Assembly (NCBI GenBank): GCA_019426215.1
Contig: CM033399.1
Location: 30,823,022 to 30,887,021, forward strand
Length of the DNA stretch: 64,000 bases
Source of the DNA: Buddleja alternifolia
Taxonomy: Eukaryota > Streptophyta > Magnoliopsida > Lamiales > Scrophulariaceae
Direction of reading: 5' to 3'
Shown: piece by piece, positions 1-10,592 of the stretch
How the letters are laid out: every line of letters starts with the position of its first letter
Numbering within the stretch: position 1 is the first letter of the stretch
Notes under the pieces: model-generated
Database searches by the model: none
What the model was told of the DNA's origin: nothing
What the model saw: only the letters and a program-made list of their open reading frames with translations
Made by a program: the position numbers and the translations under genes

Positions 1-830
1 GTCTTGCTACTCAAAGTGGATGGATTTTTTTACACCTTTATTAATTTGAGCTATCTAGAAAAAATCAGATGAAAATCCATAATATTGTATTACTAATTTG
101 AGACATGACTTTCATTTAATAGTTTATTGAACAAAGCAAAAATCAAATCAAGAATATAAAGATTTAGGATAAATGCATTTAAAATCTAACTTGTTAATTT
201 TGTTTAAAATTAAAAGCTCTAAAGCTCTGCGCAGTTGTAGTACTACTAAAATATTATCGTAATTCACAAATCAAGTACTTATTCTCATTAACTAAATCAA
301 ATATTTGTTCCTGATGGTTTAGGTCACCGAGTCTACTGATTCCAATGAACTGGTGGACTAGGAATTACCCTCACGTCTGTTAAATAAATATCTTTTGTAT
401 CTATTTATTCTTATACATAGATTCGTTTTCCTTCTTTAAAGATTATAATATCCCTTATTATAGTATAGGTTATGATCTTATTAGATTCTCTTGTAACTTT
501 ATATATTTCACATTGTGAGAATTCGTCCATAAGGGGAATTTCAAAATCCTACGTGATATCAATTATAAAAAATATCCACCAAATGAATCGTTTTCTCTCT
601 ACGTCTCTCTCTTGCTTCATATTACTTTTTACATTCTCTGCTCACGAATCTTCTTCTACGAATATTCATTCTATTCAACATCTTCTTCGTGGATGCCTCT
701 CACTTGCTACTGCCCCCTTTACCGATGTCCGCCTATCTTATCTTCTCGGTTTGGTTCTTTTTTTTCTTTTTATAAATATAATGCCTTCTCTTGCTCCGCT
801 ACCACATCATCTACCCCAATTTACCATCCC
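1..830. other. AT-rich flank, no gene recognised
   Basis: No coding region, RNA gene or bounded repeat could be supported here. Short open frames between 470 and 1007 have no recognisable domain. Position 470-830 lies just upstream of a copia gag remnant in the same orientation, so it may be that element's decayed LTR or leader. No LTR boundary, primer-binding site or matching second LTR was found. Confidence 0.4.
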
Positions 831-839
831 GCTTATGCT

Positions 840-1512
840 CTAAGTAATGTCGCTCATCTCATTCCCTATCAATTGGATCTGAGGGAATCCCGCTACAATC
901 AATGGCGTGAGATGTTCCTCACGATTTGCATAGTTCACATGGTCAAAACTTTTTTTCTTTCCCTACCCACTCTTGACATAAAATTGATCCAACTTGGAAT
1001 CATTTAGATGTGAAAGTTTGCTCTTGGCTCTTCTCGACTTTTGCTTCTGATCTTGTGTCAACTGTTGCCAAGAAAGGTAATTCTACCCACGATATTTAAA
1101 AAAATATTGGAAAAAAATTCAAGACAACAAAATTGTTCGTTCTATCAAACTTGACGAACAGTTTCATACTCTTAAAAGGGCTCTATGTTCATTCATGATT
1201 ACTGTAGTAAACTCTAGGAATTATCTAACAATCTTGGGGAAGTTGAAAACCCTATTTCTTATAAAGTCCTCTTCTCCAAACTCTTTTCGGTTTGCCAGAC
1301 TCCTTCAAAAGTCTTGCAACTGTAATAACACACATAAAACTTGTCCCATCTTTTGATACCATTCATTCCATGCTTCAACTTGAAGAAAATCAACAAATTA
1401 AAATATTCCGGAAAATACTCTTGACTCTTCTACTGCTCTTTATGTCAACCCCTCCCTCAATCCTTCTCCCCACTCCTCTCGTGAGGGTGGCGGTGGAAAA
1501 GGCAAAGGCCGT
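840..1512 (+). pseudogene. Ty1/copia gag remnant, 5' half
   Basis: Reading across several frames gives the order expected for a plant copia Gag. First comes a segment like the N-terminal 'YxxWREMFL' region (about 860-930). Next is a helical stretch ending DNKIVRSIKLDEQFHTL (about 1110-1175). Then there is a 'LPDSF..LATVI..SMLQLEE' segment (about 1292-1390). The last part is a Gly/Lys/Arg-rich tail (EGGGGKGKGR) just before 1513. At least two frameshifts and several stops make it non-functional. The reading resumes at 8063 after the gypsy element, whose 5-bp target GCCGT lies in the Gly/Arg tail. Assignment to copia Gag is by motif order only. Confidence 0.7.
1508..1512. repeat. Target-site duplication of gypsy element, left (GCCGT)
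   Basis: GCCGT precedes the TGTTACG end of the 5' LTR and is repeated at 8063-8067 right after the 3' LTR. A 5-bp duplication is typical of LTR-retrotransposon integration. Confidence 0.85.
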
Positions 1513-2477
1513 TGTTACGAATCGGGATGATATGGACGAGGTTGACGGGGCAGAGGGCGCAGACGTGGCGGAAGGGGCAGATGTGGCAGTGGACGGGGCA
1601 GTGGTTCCATGCTGGCGTGTTTATGAAAGGCGCAAGAGAAGGGCTGCTATTGTTTAGAGTCGTGATTATTAAGTTATTTGTTATTTTCTTATATTATAGT
1701 ATTTCATTACAAGTAGAACTCTTATTATGGTATGTCTTGGTGAGGATAGTTTAAATACTGATGTAGGGTTTATTTTATGTTTGTCGAATATTTTGGGTAT
1801 TTTGGTGAGCATGGAGCTTGGGCAAGAATTAGGGCCGATTGGATGGACTTCTATTTTCAATTTTTCATTTTTCATAGATAAAGTAAGAGAAATTATTTTA
1901 AAAAAAATAGAGATATGAAAGTGGAAGTGTGCTTGGATGAGTTTTTTTTATAAAAAAAAAGTGTAATAATTAAGTGTGATGTGATTGTTTTTTTTTTGTA
2001 AGAAAAAATCTTTTTTTGTGGAAAATTGGTATGGATGAGTTTTGTTTTTGTAAAAATATTTAACATATTTAAGTTAAACTCATCGATTAAGACATCCAAA
2101 AATATGCAAAGTGCATCTTATTTCGTAGCTTACATTATTTTAAATAAAGAGGTGTGATTATTTTGATGATTATATCAAGATACTGGCGGATAAAGTACTT
2201 TTAATTATAGGATGAACTGTCTAATCATGAATACTAAAAATACTTTCTGAGAAAAATTTGAGAGAAATGCCAGGTAAATCCATTTTTCAAAGAAATTTGA
2301 GATTTTTTTCTAAGAAATTATGTGTAGTATTCTTTGAGATATTTTTGGGAGATGTCAAACATATGCATTTTTGATAAAAAAAAAAAACTCTGAGAATTAG
2401 AGAAATGGGAAAAAGCATCCCATCCAATCGGGGCCTTAATTTCTTGAGTTATCATTTCTTGAATTCTAGTAGTAACA
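1513..2477 (+). repeat. 5' LTR of gypsy element, with internal MITE
   Basis: The LTR begins TGTTACGAAT and ends AGTAACA. It aligns with 7034-8062 over the shared left part (1513-1800 against 7034-7253 plus 7985-8035) and over the last roughly 25 bases. A 604-bp MITE at 1832-2435 accounts for most of its length, leaving about 360 bp of LTR. Confidence 0.85.
1832..2435. mobile_element. PIF/Harbinger-like MITE in the 5' LTR
   Basis: The ends are inverted copies of each other: GGGCCGATTGGATGG at the left, and the reverse complement of the right end begins GGCCCCGATTGGATGGG. Both sides carry TTA (1829-1831 and 2436-2438), the 3-bp target used by PIF/Harbinger (Tourist-like) elements. The interior is AT-rich with no transposase frame. 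The 3' LTR lacks this insert, so it arrived after the retrotransposon. Confidence 0.75.
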
Positions 2478-2509
2478 ATTTCGTCCGACCTACCGGATCT
2501 TGAAACCCC

Positions 2510-3520
2510 GTGGTCATGACGAATACTCGATCAACTACGGATCAACGTATGGATAAGTTGGAAGCCAATGTTGGAACGTTGTCAGAGGATCAAAAGATAA
2601 TGAAAAATCAACTGTTGGAAATCATCATTTCCCTCATCTTCTTGACTGCTGCGCCACCAGTAACGGCGATGCCAGAGGAGCAAGCCACGCGGGGTGAAGC
2701 GCCGGATATTGCGGCGGAAGTGTGCAACAACACATTGGGCGAAGTGGTTGTCATCGTGTGTGCGAAACCATCAATTTTGTTACCTACGTTTGATGGAAGT
2801 GACCCATTGGGTTGGTTGGCTCGAGCAAATCAACAATTCGAGATTCATAGGACCCCCCGGATCAGAAGGTGCAATCGGTTATGGTGGTCATGGAGGGGTC
2901 GGCCCTACATTGGATTACGTGGATCCGAATACGTAGGCCAGATATTACTTGGCATGAATTATTTGACGCATTGGTAGAGCGATTCGATACTCGCTACAAA
3001 GGCAGCCCATTTGAACGTTTGTCTGATGCTCATCAAATGGGAACGATGGAGGAGTATGTTACGTTGTTCACTCAGTTGGCGAGTCTGGTGTCGGGTTTAA
3101 GGGACGAACACTACATGGGCTATTTCATGTCCGGTTTACTAGATAACATTTGTAGCAAATTAAGGATGCCGCGATCGGGTGATTTGGACATGAAAATGGA
3201 GTTGGCTCAAGATATTGAGTAGGATATGGTGATACAATATGGGGGATGATGTCCGAGACCAATTCAATCGATGTCATCTCGGCCAAGCAGTTTTAGTCGT
3301 GCCCCATTGGCATTCACTGCAGGTCCTACATCAGGGCCTATGAGTAATGCCTCCCGTCAGTTCGAGCACGCACAACCGGCTTGGTCTACGGGCTCCGGGC
3401 AGTCATCGAAAAGAACCCTGTTTCATCGATTGACCGCACAGGAGTTTGCAGATTTACGAGCAAAGGGCTTGTGTTTCAAGTGTAAACAACCATACACTCT
3501 GTTACACATGCCCGATGAAA
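2510..3520 (+). pseudogene. Gypsy gag (capsid and zinc-knuckle) remnant
   Basis: The frame starts MVMTNTRSTTDQRMDKLE and reaches a retrotransposon gag core: LLPTFDGSDPLGWLARANQQFEI, then after a frameshift near 2855, WHELFDALVERFDTRYKGSPFE and FTQLASLVSGLRDEHYMGYF, up to a stop at 3220. A final segment has LCFKCKQPYTLLHMP (about 3467-3512). There the first two cysteines and the histidine of a CCHC knuckle remain, but the last cysteine is replaced by proline. The 3271-3621 frame probably continues Gag. Confidence 0.8.
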
Positions 3521-3639
3521 CAATTACTGGTACTATAGGTGAGAAGGGTGAGAGTACCCTAGGTGAAGGTGGTGAGGATGACCCGAGAAGGAACCAATGG
3601 AGCCGTATCATTCAATTCTAGAGGGGCAAACAGAGGATA

Positions 3640-4075
3640 CCGACCTACTACTTTACTCGATGTCGGGGTTATCCGGGTCCCGGTCCATAAGGCTACGGGG
3701 TGTTGTGGAATGATGGGTGGTGACCGTTATGATAGACAGTGGCGCTAGCCGCAATTTCGTAAGTGATACTTTGGTGAGGGAGCTGAAATTATCAGTAGAT
3801 CTCACATGGAGATTTGGGGTACAAATGGGGAACAGTATTCGTCAAGAATCCAAAAGAGTCTGTCGCGCTTTGGAGGTAGGGCTGCCACGTGTCTTGTGCG
3901 GGCCAACTGTTATGTTTTTTCGCTTGGGAGCGTGGATGTGATACTGGGTATTAAGTGGTTGGTAACATTGGGAGAGGTGCGAATCAACTGGAAAACTATG
4001 AGGATGTCATTCGAATTGGACCACAAACCCTTCCAACTCCAAGGAGATCCCACCTTATGCCATTCGTAGGTTAGT
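3640..4075 (+). pseudogene. Gypsy aspartic protease remnant
   Basis: The active-site motif MIDSGASRNFVS (about 3723-3760) is the DSG-type retropepsin signature. Downstream, DVILGIKWLVTLGEVRINW (about 3937-3993) matches the conserved 'ILGxxWLxxLG' part of plant gypsy proteases. The two parts are in different frames, so the protein is broken. This would process the Gag-Pol polyprotein. Confidence 0.8.
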
Positions 4076-4339
4076 TTGAAATCCATACTTAAAACTCAAG
4101 ATTTCGAATTTTATGCTTTATTAGTTCAAAATTCCATGGTTGACACGGCGGCGTCGGGAGTGACCGAGGACCCGTCGGCGAAACAGGGAGTCGAACGATT
4201 GTTAAGCCAATTTTCTGATGTGTTTGGGAAACCCACTGAACTTCCATTTGCCCGAGATTCGGACCACCGTATTAAATTGAAACTGGGTGCAAGGCCAGTA
4301 TCGATTCGACCATATTGTTACGGGTATGCTCAAAAAAAT

Positions 4340-5060
4340 GAATTGAGAAGTTGGTTGCGGATATATTGATGGCTGAGGTGATTCAACCAAGTTCTAGCCT
4401 TTTGTCTAGTCCCCTACTACTCGTGAAGAAAAAGGATGGAAGTTGGCGATTTTTTGTGGATTACAGGGAATTGAATAAAGTGACTGTACCGGATAAATAT
4501 CCCATTCCGGTAATTCAAGAGATGTTGGATGAATTGGCGGGGTCCACTATATTTTCCAAGATAGATTTACGGGCAGGTTACATCAAATTTGAGTAGTTCC
4601 ACGGGATGTCGCCAAGACTGTTTTTCGTACTCACAGTGGTCACTACGAATTTCCGGTCATGCCGTTTATATTAATGAATGCTCCGACTACATTTCAATCG
4701 ACATTGAATGACCTTTTTCGTCCCTTATTAAGGAAGTTTGTATTGGTGTTTTTCGACGATATTCTTGTTTATAGTTCGAGTGTGGTGGAACACTTGGCAC
4801 ATCTCGGGCAGGTTCTAAAAATATTACACGATAACAAATTTCATGCTAATATGAAGAAGTGTTTATTTGGGTGTCGACAGGTAGAGTACTTGGGTCATAT
4901 AATTTCTGAGGAGGGCGTGTCCATGGACCCGGAGAAAATTCATGCAGTTTAGGAGTGGCCACGGCCTAGTTCAGTTCGGGCAGTTAGCGAGTTTTTGGGG
5001 TTGACTAGATATTATCGCCGGTTTGTTAAGAATTATGGGTTGATTGCTCATCCGCTAACT
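4340..5060 (+). pseudogene. Gypsy reverse transcriptase remnant
   Basis: RT blocks can be read in order. They are [38 protein letters not shown] and [10 protein letters not shown] (4400-4590), then FILMNAPTTFQSTLNDLF and the catalytic FFDDILVYS (4660-4780), and last YLGHIISEEGV (4890-4920). Stops follow at 4593, 4950 and about 5060, and one frameshift lies between 4595 and 4659. The FDD box is intact but the enzyme is not. Confidence 0.88.
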
Positions 5061-5093
5061 TAACTATTAAAGAAGGAAGCACCGACTAAATTT

Positions 5094-5520
5094 TTGTTAA
5101 CAGAAGATGCGGTTCAGGCATTTAAAAGATTGAAAATGGCACTGACCGAGGCACTGGTTCTTGCCATGTCCAATTTTACTAAACTGTTTATTATTGAATG
5201 TTACGCTTCAGGTTCGGGGGTCGGCGCGGTTCTTAGGCAAGATCGGAGCCCGATTGCATATTTTAGTCAATCATTAGCGGACAGAACAATTTCAAAATCG
5301 GCGTATGAGAGGGGGTTGATGGGTTTAGTTCTTGAGATCGAGCATTGGAGACCGTATCTAATGGGGTGTTCTTTTACGGTTCGTACGGATCACAACAGTT
5401 TGAAGCATTTGTTGTCACAAAATATTGTCACATCGTCTCAACAAATTTGAGTAGCGAAGTTGTTGGGTTATGATTTTGAAATATTATATAAACTCGGGAT
5501 CACGAATAAGGTAGTCGATG
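5094..5520 (+). pseudogene. Gypsy RNase H remnant
   Basis: The frame LFIIECYASGSGVGAVLRQ keeps the 'DASxxGxGAVL'-like core with the first Asp altered to Tyr-containing CYASG. IAYFSQSLADR, FTVRTDHNSLKHLL and a stop at 5448 follow. After a frameshift, LGYDFEILYKLGITNKVVDALS (about 5460-5525) matches the tether region before integrase. RNase H would remove RNA from the RNA-DNA hybrid. Confidence 0.85.
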
Positions 5521-5529
5521 CATTGTCCC

Positions 5530-6870
5530 CGAAGAGGCGAGGAGACGGAGTTAGTAGCGCTGTCGGGACCGGTGTGGGAGGATTTCAATTCAGTGGCAGC
5601 CGAGCAGTCAGCGGATCCTTTCATCAAGCAGATTGTGGGAGGTTTGAACCGCAATGAGGAGAGTCGACAGGGGTTTAAGCTCGTGAATGGGAGATTGTAT
5701 CATAAAGGCAAATTGGTATTGGCCGAAAATTCCACATGGATTCCGAAGCTTTTGGTGGAATTTCATGGCACGCCAGAAGGGGGACACGCCAGGGCATTTC
5801 GGACTTACCGATGGCTAGCCATGAATGACTATTGGCGAGGTATAATGAAACGAGTTTAAGAGTATGTTGCAAATTGTTTAATTTTCCAAAATTCGAAGTA
5901 TGAAACGGCATCTCTTGCAGGATTATTGCGACCACTTCTGATTCTTAAGGTAATATGGGATGATGTTTCAATGGATTTCATTACTTGACTTCCTAGATCA
6001 CAAGGATTTATATGTATTATGGTGGTGGTTGATCTATTGTCCAAGTATGGACATTTCATAGCACTTAAAAGTCTCTTTACCACTCGATCGGTGGCGGAAT
6101 TGTTTGTTCGAGAAATTTGTACGATTACATGGGATACCAAAGTCTATTTTCAATGATCTGGATCCAATTTTTGTGAGTTCGTTTTGGCGCGAAATATTTA
6201 AATTGCAGGGGACTAAACTGAAATTTAGCTCGGCCTATCACCCGGAGACAGATGGACAAACGGAAGTGTTGAATCGAACTTTGAGACGTATTTGCAATGT
6301 TTTTGTTCTGAGAGCCACGAAAATAGATGAACTATCTCGCTTGGGCGGAGTTTTGGTATAATACATCCTTACAAACTTCCGCCCGAGCCACTCCCTTTGA
6401 GATTGTCTGTGGTTAAACTCCCCCGACGATACAATGATTTATGATCGGCAAGAGTAAGGTGGCAGGAGTGGCAGATGTATTGGTTGGTCGGGATGGGATA
6501 CTTCGAATGTTGAAATATAACTTGGGAACGTGTTCGGCAAAAAATGGTACATTTTGCCAATCGTCATAGACAGGATGTTGAGTTTCGCATCGGTTATAAA
6601 GTTTTATTGAAAGTACTACCTCATCGACAATCTTCTATTATGACTCGGGTTTATACCAAGTTAGCCGCAAAATTTTATGGGTTGTTTATGGTGATAGAGA
6701 GGATTGGTGCCACAGCTTATCGTTTGCAACTTCCATCAACGAGTAGAATTCACCTAGTGTTTCACGTTTCTCAGTTGAAAAGGGTTTGTGGGGATCATCC
6801 GATTGAGGAGGAGTTGCCATCATCTTTGGAGGTTCACAAGTCGAGAATTTTGAGCCCGAAGCTATTTTAG
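5530..6870 (+). pseudogene. Gypsy integrase remnant
   Basis: The frame 5518-5859 holds the region before the zinc-binding site (GGHARAFRTYRWLAMNDYW). The catalytic core follows in pieces. VSMDFI near 5970 carries the first Asp, NDLDPIFVSSFWREIF (about 6139-6190) the second, and FSSAYHPETDGQTEVLNRTL (about 6215-6290) the catalytic Glu. The 6544-6870 frame contains the C-terminal LQLPSTSRIHLVFHVSQLK region. Several stops and frame changes interrupt it. Confidence 0.85.
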
Positions 6871-7012
6871 TGACACGAATGTGGCGAGAGGGGGAGCAGG
6901 AAATACCGCAAGTTTTAATGCAATGGAAGGGACAATCTCCGGATGATTTGACTTAGTTGGATGTAGAGGACTTAAGACAGCAATTTCCTGAATTTCGCCT
7001 TGAGGAAATGGC
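6790..7012 (+). pseudogene. Chromodomain-like C-terminus of gypsy polyprotein
   Basis: After the integrase, 6870-7010 reads VTRMWREGEQEIPQVLMQWKG, then SPDDLT, a stop, and LDVEDLRQQFPEF. This resembles the 'QVLVxWKGxxxxxATW' chromodomain-like end of plant chromoviruses. It is the basis for suggesting a chromovirus, which is an inference from a short motif. Confidence 0.6.
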
Positions 7013-7033
7013 TGTTTTCGAGAGGGGAGGAGT

Positions 7034-8062
7034 TGTTACGAATCTGGATGACGTGGACGTGGCTGGCGGGGCAGAGGGCGCAGACGATGCTGAAGGGGCA
7101 GGCGTGGCAGCATTTCCAAGCTGACGTGTTTATGAAAGGCGCAAGAAAAGGGTTTCTGTTGTTTAGAGTCATTGTTATTAAGTTATTTGTTATTTCTTTT
7201 TATTATAGTATTCCATTAGAAGTAGAACTCTTATTATGGTATGTCATGGTGAGTAGGGGTGGGCTAACGGGTCGGGTTTTCGGGTACCCACCCGACCCGA
7301 TCGGGTTCGGATCCATTGGGTGGGATTTTTTTGCAGAAAATCGGGTATTGGGTATTACCCAATACCCGATTGGGATTTCGGGTCGGGTATTGGGTAGGAA
7401 ATTCCTACCCGATATACCCATTGGGTACCCAAAATGAACAGTAACATATATATAAAATAAATATGTAACCCCGAAATGAACATTTGGTGTTGCGTGTTGG
7501 TGTTTGGCTTGTAATAAGATTGGTGTTTAATTTGTTAGACTTGGACACTTGGGCTCAACGTTAATTTAATCGAATGAGTTATCTTATCTATTTTCAATTC
7601 TCATTTCATGTGGTAAATTGTTGAATAATTGTTATAAATTATAAATCGATTGATTAATTATAATTGTTAATATGTTATTCATTTGAATTTGATTAATTAA
7701 CAAATTTGAATTAAACAAAAAAAAAAGAAAAAAAAAACCAAAGTTAGGCATCAAAACAGCTGCCTCTGTTTTGATGCCTAACATTGCCTTGCAATATGCT
7801 ACAGGAACCGGGTACCCGATACCCGAATTATCGGGTACCCGGTTTTTACGGGTACCCGACCATCGGGTACCTGAACTTTTCGGGTACTTATTGGGTACTA
7901 AAATTCGATACCCGATACCCGAAAACCCGAACCCGATAGCCCCAATACCCGATATCCCACCCGATACCCACCCCTAATGGTGAGGAGAGTTTAAACACTG
8001 ATGTAGGGCTTATTTTGTGTTTGTCGAATATTTTGGATATTTCTTGAATTCTAGTAGTAAAA
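7034..8062 (+). repeat. 3' LTR of gypsy element, with internal hAT MITE
   Basis: The LTR starts TGTTACGAAT like the 5' LTR and ends AGTAGTAAAA, the expected CA having become AA. The insert at 7254-7976 splits it. A segment of about 45 bp present in the 5' LTR (about 1800-1831 plus 2439-2455) is missing here. The short repeat ATTTCTTGA flanks the gap, which suggests deletion between short repeats. Confidence 0.85.
7254..7976. mobile_element. hAT MITE in the 3' LTR
   Basis: The terminal inverted repeats are TAGGGGTGGG at the left and CCCACCCCTA at the right. An 8-bp duplication ATGGTGAG lies at 7246-7253 and 7977-7984. An 8-bp TSD with a YAGGGGTG end is the hAT signature. Both subterminal regions are full of GGGTA/CGGGT repeats, the kind of clustered motif hAT transposases bind. 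No transposase frame is present. The 5' LTR lacks the insert, so it came after retrotransposition. Confidence 0.9.
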
Positions 8063-8067
8063 GCCGT
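8063..8067. repeat. Target-site duplication of gypsy element, right (GCCGT)
   Basis: This is the matching copy of GCCGT at 1508-1512. Confidence 0.85.
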
Positions 8068-8540
8068 GGGTATCATCACTATAGAGGACATGGCGGAACC
8101 GGGTCTCCGGGAATTGGGTCCTGCTCCGAATTTTGTATATCAAATTTCAACAGCATTTGGCAATTTTTCTGGGCAGCGCCTTCCAAACAGGCATTTTGAA
8201 TCTGTTTTGCCCAGCCCCCCATGGACTAAACCAACTGCTCAGCATGGTTCTTTCTTTGTAGCCCAAACAGCTCTATCTCACTCCATGGCCCAACAACTTC
8301 AAATGGGCTGTCATTCTTCTTACAACCCACTGCCACTATCCAGCATGGCCCACTAGCAGTCAAACTCCTTTTAAGCAATAACCCAGCAGCCTATCATCAT
8401 TATTTGGCTCATCACCTATTCCAGCAGCTTGGGCCTTCAACAATTGGCCCCATCTCCCAATAATGGCGCAAAACACGCCCCACATGTTACGGATCTTTCT
8501 AAATTATTTCCGGCAATGGCCCTAAATCACCACTATTAGT
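8063..8540 (+). pseudogene. Ty1/copia gag remnant, 3' half
   Basis: Directly after the gypsy TSD the frame reads GRGYHHYRGHGGTGSPGIG, continuing the Gly/Arg-rich tail broken at 1512. A Pro/Ser/Gln-rich, frameshifted stretch follows with AAYHHYLAHHLFQQLGPS. It ends near APHVTDLSKL (about 8480-8505), which is weakly like the start of a copia protease 'HVTxDLSxL'. No further copia domain follows. Confidence 0.6.
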
Positions 8541-8607
8541 CCGGGTTTGTCGGACTAAATCTTTTGGGTAACCCCTCTCTTTAGCGTAAATTAAAAAAAA
8601 AAACTGC
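8540..8607 (+). mobile_element. LINE 3' tail fragment with poly(A)
   Basis: The stretch GGGTTTGTCGGA, ATC, GGGTAACCCC and CTCTTTAGC, ending in a run of eleven A residues, aligns closely with the 3' end of the full LINE at 40388-40446 (GGGTCTGTCGGA, ATC, GGGTCCCCC, CTCTTTGC, poly-A). It appears to be a strongly 5'-truncated copy of the same LINE family. Confidence 0.6.
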
Positions 8608-9600
8608 AATTTTTATGGTTTCTAATTGCTGCTCAAATGGACAAGTAACGGCGACACATGAATATTAATCAACATCTACTTGGTATCCATCATATACCAT
8701 ACTTGTATGAAATTGAAAGTCACGCTAGAAGGAAGAAGCACTTCCATAGACGCTACATTTTCAATACAATCTTAGATCATACACGGTACAACTGTTAAGA
8801 GACACAATTACATGCTCACCAACAAAAAGCAGTACACACAATAAGAGAACCAATTAGTTATGGGCACATATAACAAGTTCGAAAACACGACCAATTAATA
8901 AATATAAAAACAAATATGCGCAAAATGACATGTTATGGACCGAACATACTACACCCTAAAATAAGTTCATTAGAAAAAGGTTTTTCAAAATTCGGATGTA
9001 TGAAATCGTAAAAGTGGAATCTTATTATAAGTATCATTTTATTATTGTTATTAATATGCTTTTTATTTATATAGAGACTAGTAACTACTAATATTATGGA
9101 TATCTAAATTACAATATAATTTATATAAAAATAATAACTAAAAAACCAAACGTATTTTTATGAGCTCAAGCTTGGCTCGATAATAAGTGCAATTTCATTG
9201 AGCTTCAGTTCAAAAGCTCAAGCTCGGTTCACGTCTCGAGTGCATTCATCTTGAACCCCTAACAAGAAATTGTATAAAGCACTGACTTTTATCCTCTTTC
9301 TCTCTCTGTTGTTTTTATTAGCATCTGGTATTTATTTCATAAATAATACTGTCTCCATCTTTCATTAGAATAATGATGCTTTTGCGATAAAAAATAGAGT
9401 GAAAAAAAATTGAAATATGTACTTCTGTTGGTGCATTTATTTCCTCTTTGCATACTAAAAACTCGAAGTTCCATGGATCAATTTTAGGAGCCATTGCGGT
9501 TCGAGATTTAAGTACACTTACAACGCTCATAGAATCCATGTAAAATTCTCCAACTATAAATAAATAATTGTGATGTATGGAGACATCAAGCAATGAGTGT
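8608..9600. other. AT-rich intergenic DNA with a hAT-like end fragment
   Basis: No gene is recognised. At about 9160-9262 a stretch rich in AGCTCAAGCT and CTCGAG motifs ends in ACCCCTAA. Its reverse complement begins TTAGGGGTTCAAG, like the ends of the AGCTCGAG-rich hAT elements seen at 39389 and 43384. A matching left end and TSD were not found. Confidence 0.4.
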
Positions 9601-10303
9601 TGGGAACTAAACTCAACTATTTTTTGAATGATGATTTATTTATATCTGTTTACACTATAAAAAGTGCATCATGTATCAAATTAATTATCATCAATCACCA
9701 TCTGTTTACACTATAAAATAATTTGGGCTTTCGAATTACAGAGCCCAAATGACCCAAACTGTAAAAATTCGAGAAGAAGAAAATTGGGTCCACAGGTAGG
9801 TAAAATAAGATCCAATAAATTCAGAAAATGGTAGCTCGAATTTTTCAAGTGTCAGAAGACTCATAACATCTAAAATAATACATTTGAGAAAGGTTCTCAC
9901 GCTAAGATTATCTTGTGTCAGCAGAGAAATAGTTTTTATCGAGCATTTCAGCTCGAATAGATTGCCGAACCACCGTTCGAGTTAGAGATAAGAATTATCG
10001 CGGGGCTCGGAACACGCAGTTTCCCAGGTTGTTTTATTTTCGCCTTGCGAAATTTGGGTTTTCACAGAGCCCAAATCCACTATAAAAATTCGAGAAGAAG
10101 AAAATGGCATAGGTAAAATCTAATAGCTCGAGCGCTGTCGAGCATTTCAACTCGTGGCGTTAATTTTCCCAGGTTGTGCCTTGCGAAATTTGGCTTTTTG
10201 TTTAATTGAGGCTTTGTTTTTCACTAGCTTCCTCAAGTTGTCACATCACTTTATTAGGCTAGACTTTAAAGTAAAGCTAGATTGTAGAGAAAAGTTCTTT
10301 AAG

Positions 10304-10307
<4 letters not shown>

Positions 10308-10340
<33 letters not shown>
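10308..10340. repeat. (TA)n microsatellite
   Basis: An uninterrupted TA dinucleotide run of about 33 bases. Confidence 0.95.
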
Positions 10341-10342
<2 letters not shown>

Positions 10343-10440
10343 TTAGTCAATTGTATTAAAGTTTATTTGACCATTTTTAAATAATCTGCAAAGACGCGCT
10401 AATTCAAAAAAATTTGAAAGAACAGTTGAGGACAGTTGAA

Positions 10441-10592
10441 GACGATTCCCGAAGACAAGGAACGTGGGTTGAAGACGGTTCCCGAAGACAAGGAACGTGG
10501 GTTGAAGACGGTTCCCGAAAACAAGGAACGTGGGTTGAAGACGGTTCCCGAAGACAAGGAACGTGGGTTGAAGACGGTTCCCGAAGACAAGA
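10441..10592. repeat. 33-bp minisatellite, 4.6 copies
   Basis: Four full 33-bp units start at 10441, 10474, 10507 and 10540, followed by a 20-bp partial unit from 10573. The unit begins GACGGTTCCCGAAGACAAGG. Copies differ at only one or two positions (GACGATT in copy 1, GAAAACAAGG in copy 3). Because 33 is divisible by 3 the array stays open in several frames on both strands, giving 11-residue repeats such as KTVPEDKERGL. I see no evidence that any of these is translated. Confidence 0.95.

Larger units (their letters stand above)
1513..8062 (+). mobile_element. Ty3/gypsy LTR retrotransposon, degenerate, with nested MITEs
   Basis: LTRs lie at 1513-2477 and 7034-8062, with TSD GCCGT on both sides. 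Between them are, in order, gag, aspartic protease, reverse transcriptase, RNase H, integrase and a C-terminal chromodomain-like region. That order (integrase after RNase H) defines Ty3/gypsy, and the end of the polyprotein suggests a plant chromovirus. A purine-rich tract (about 7019-7033) precedes the 3' LTR. No clear TGGTATCAGAGC-type primer-binding site follows the 5' LTR, so it may be lost. The coding region has many stops and frameshifts. The element landed in the Gly/Arg tail of an older copia gag. Its 5' LTR later took a Harbinger-like MITE and its 3' LTR a hAT MITE. The 3' LTR also lacks about 45 bp near its end and finishes AA instead of CA. Confidence 0.9.

Noticed and set aside
472..1007. 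Overlapping open frames of 123 and 131 codons
   Set aside because: They are hydrophobic, without a domain, and the second only becomes meaningful where it enters the copia gag remnant.
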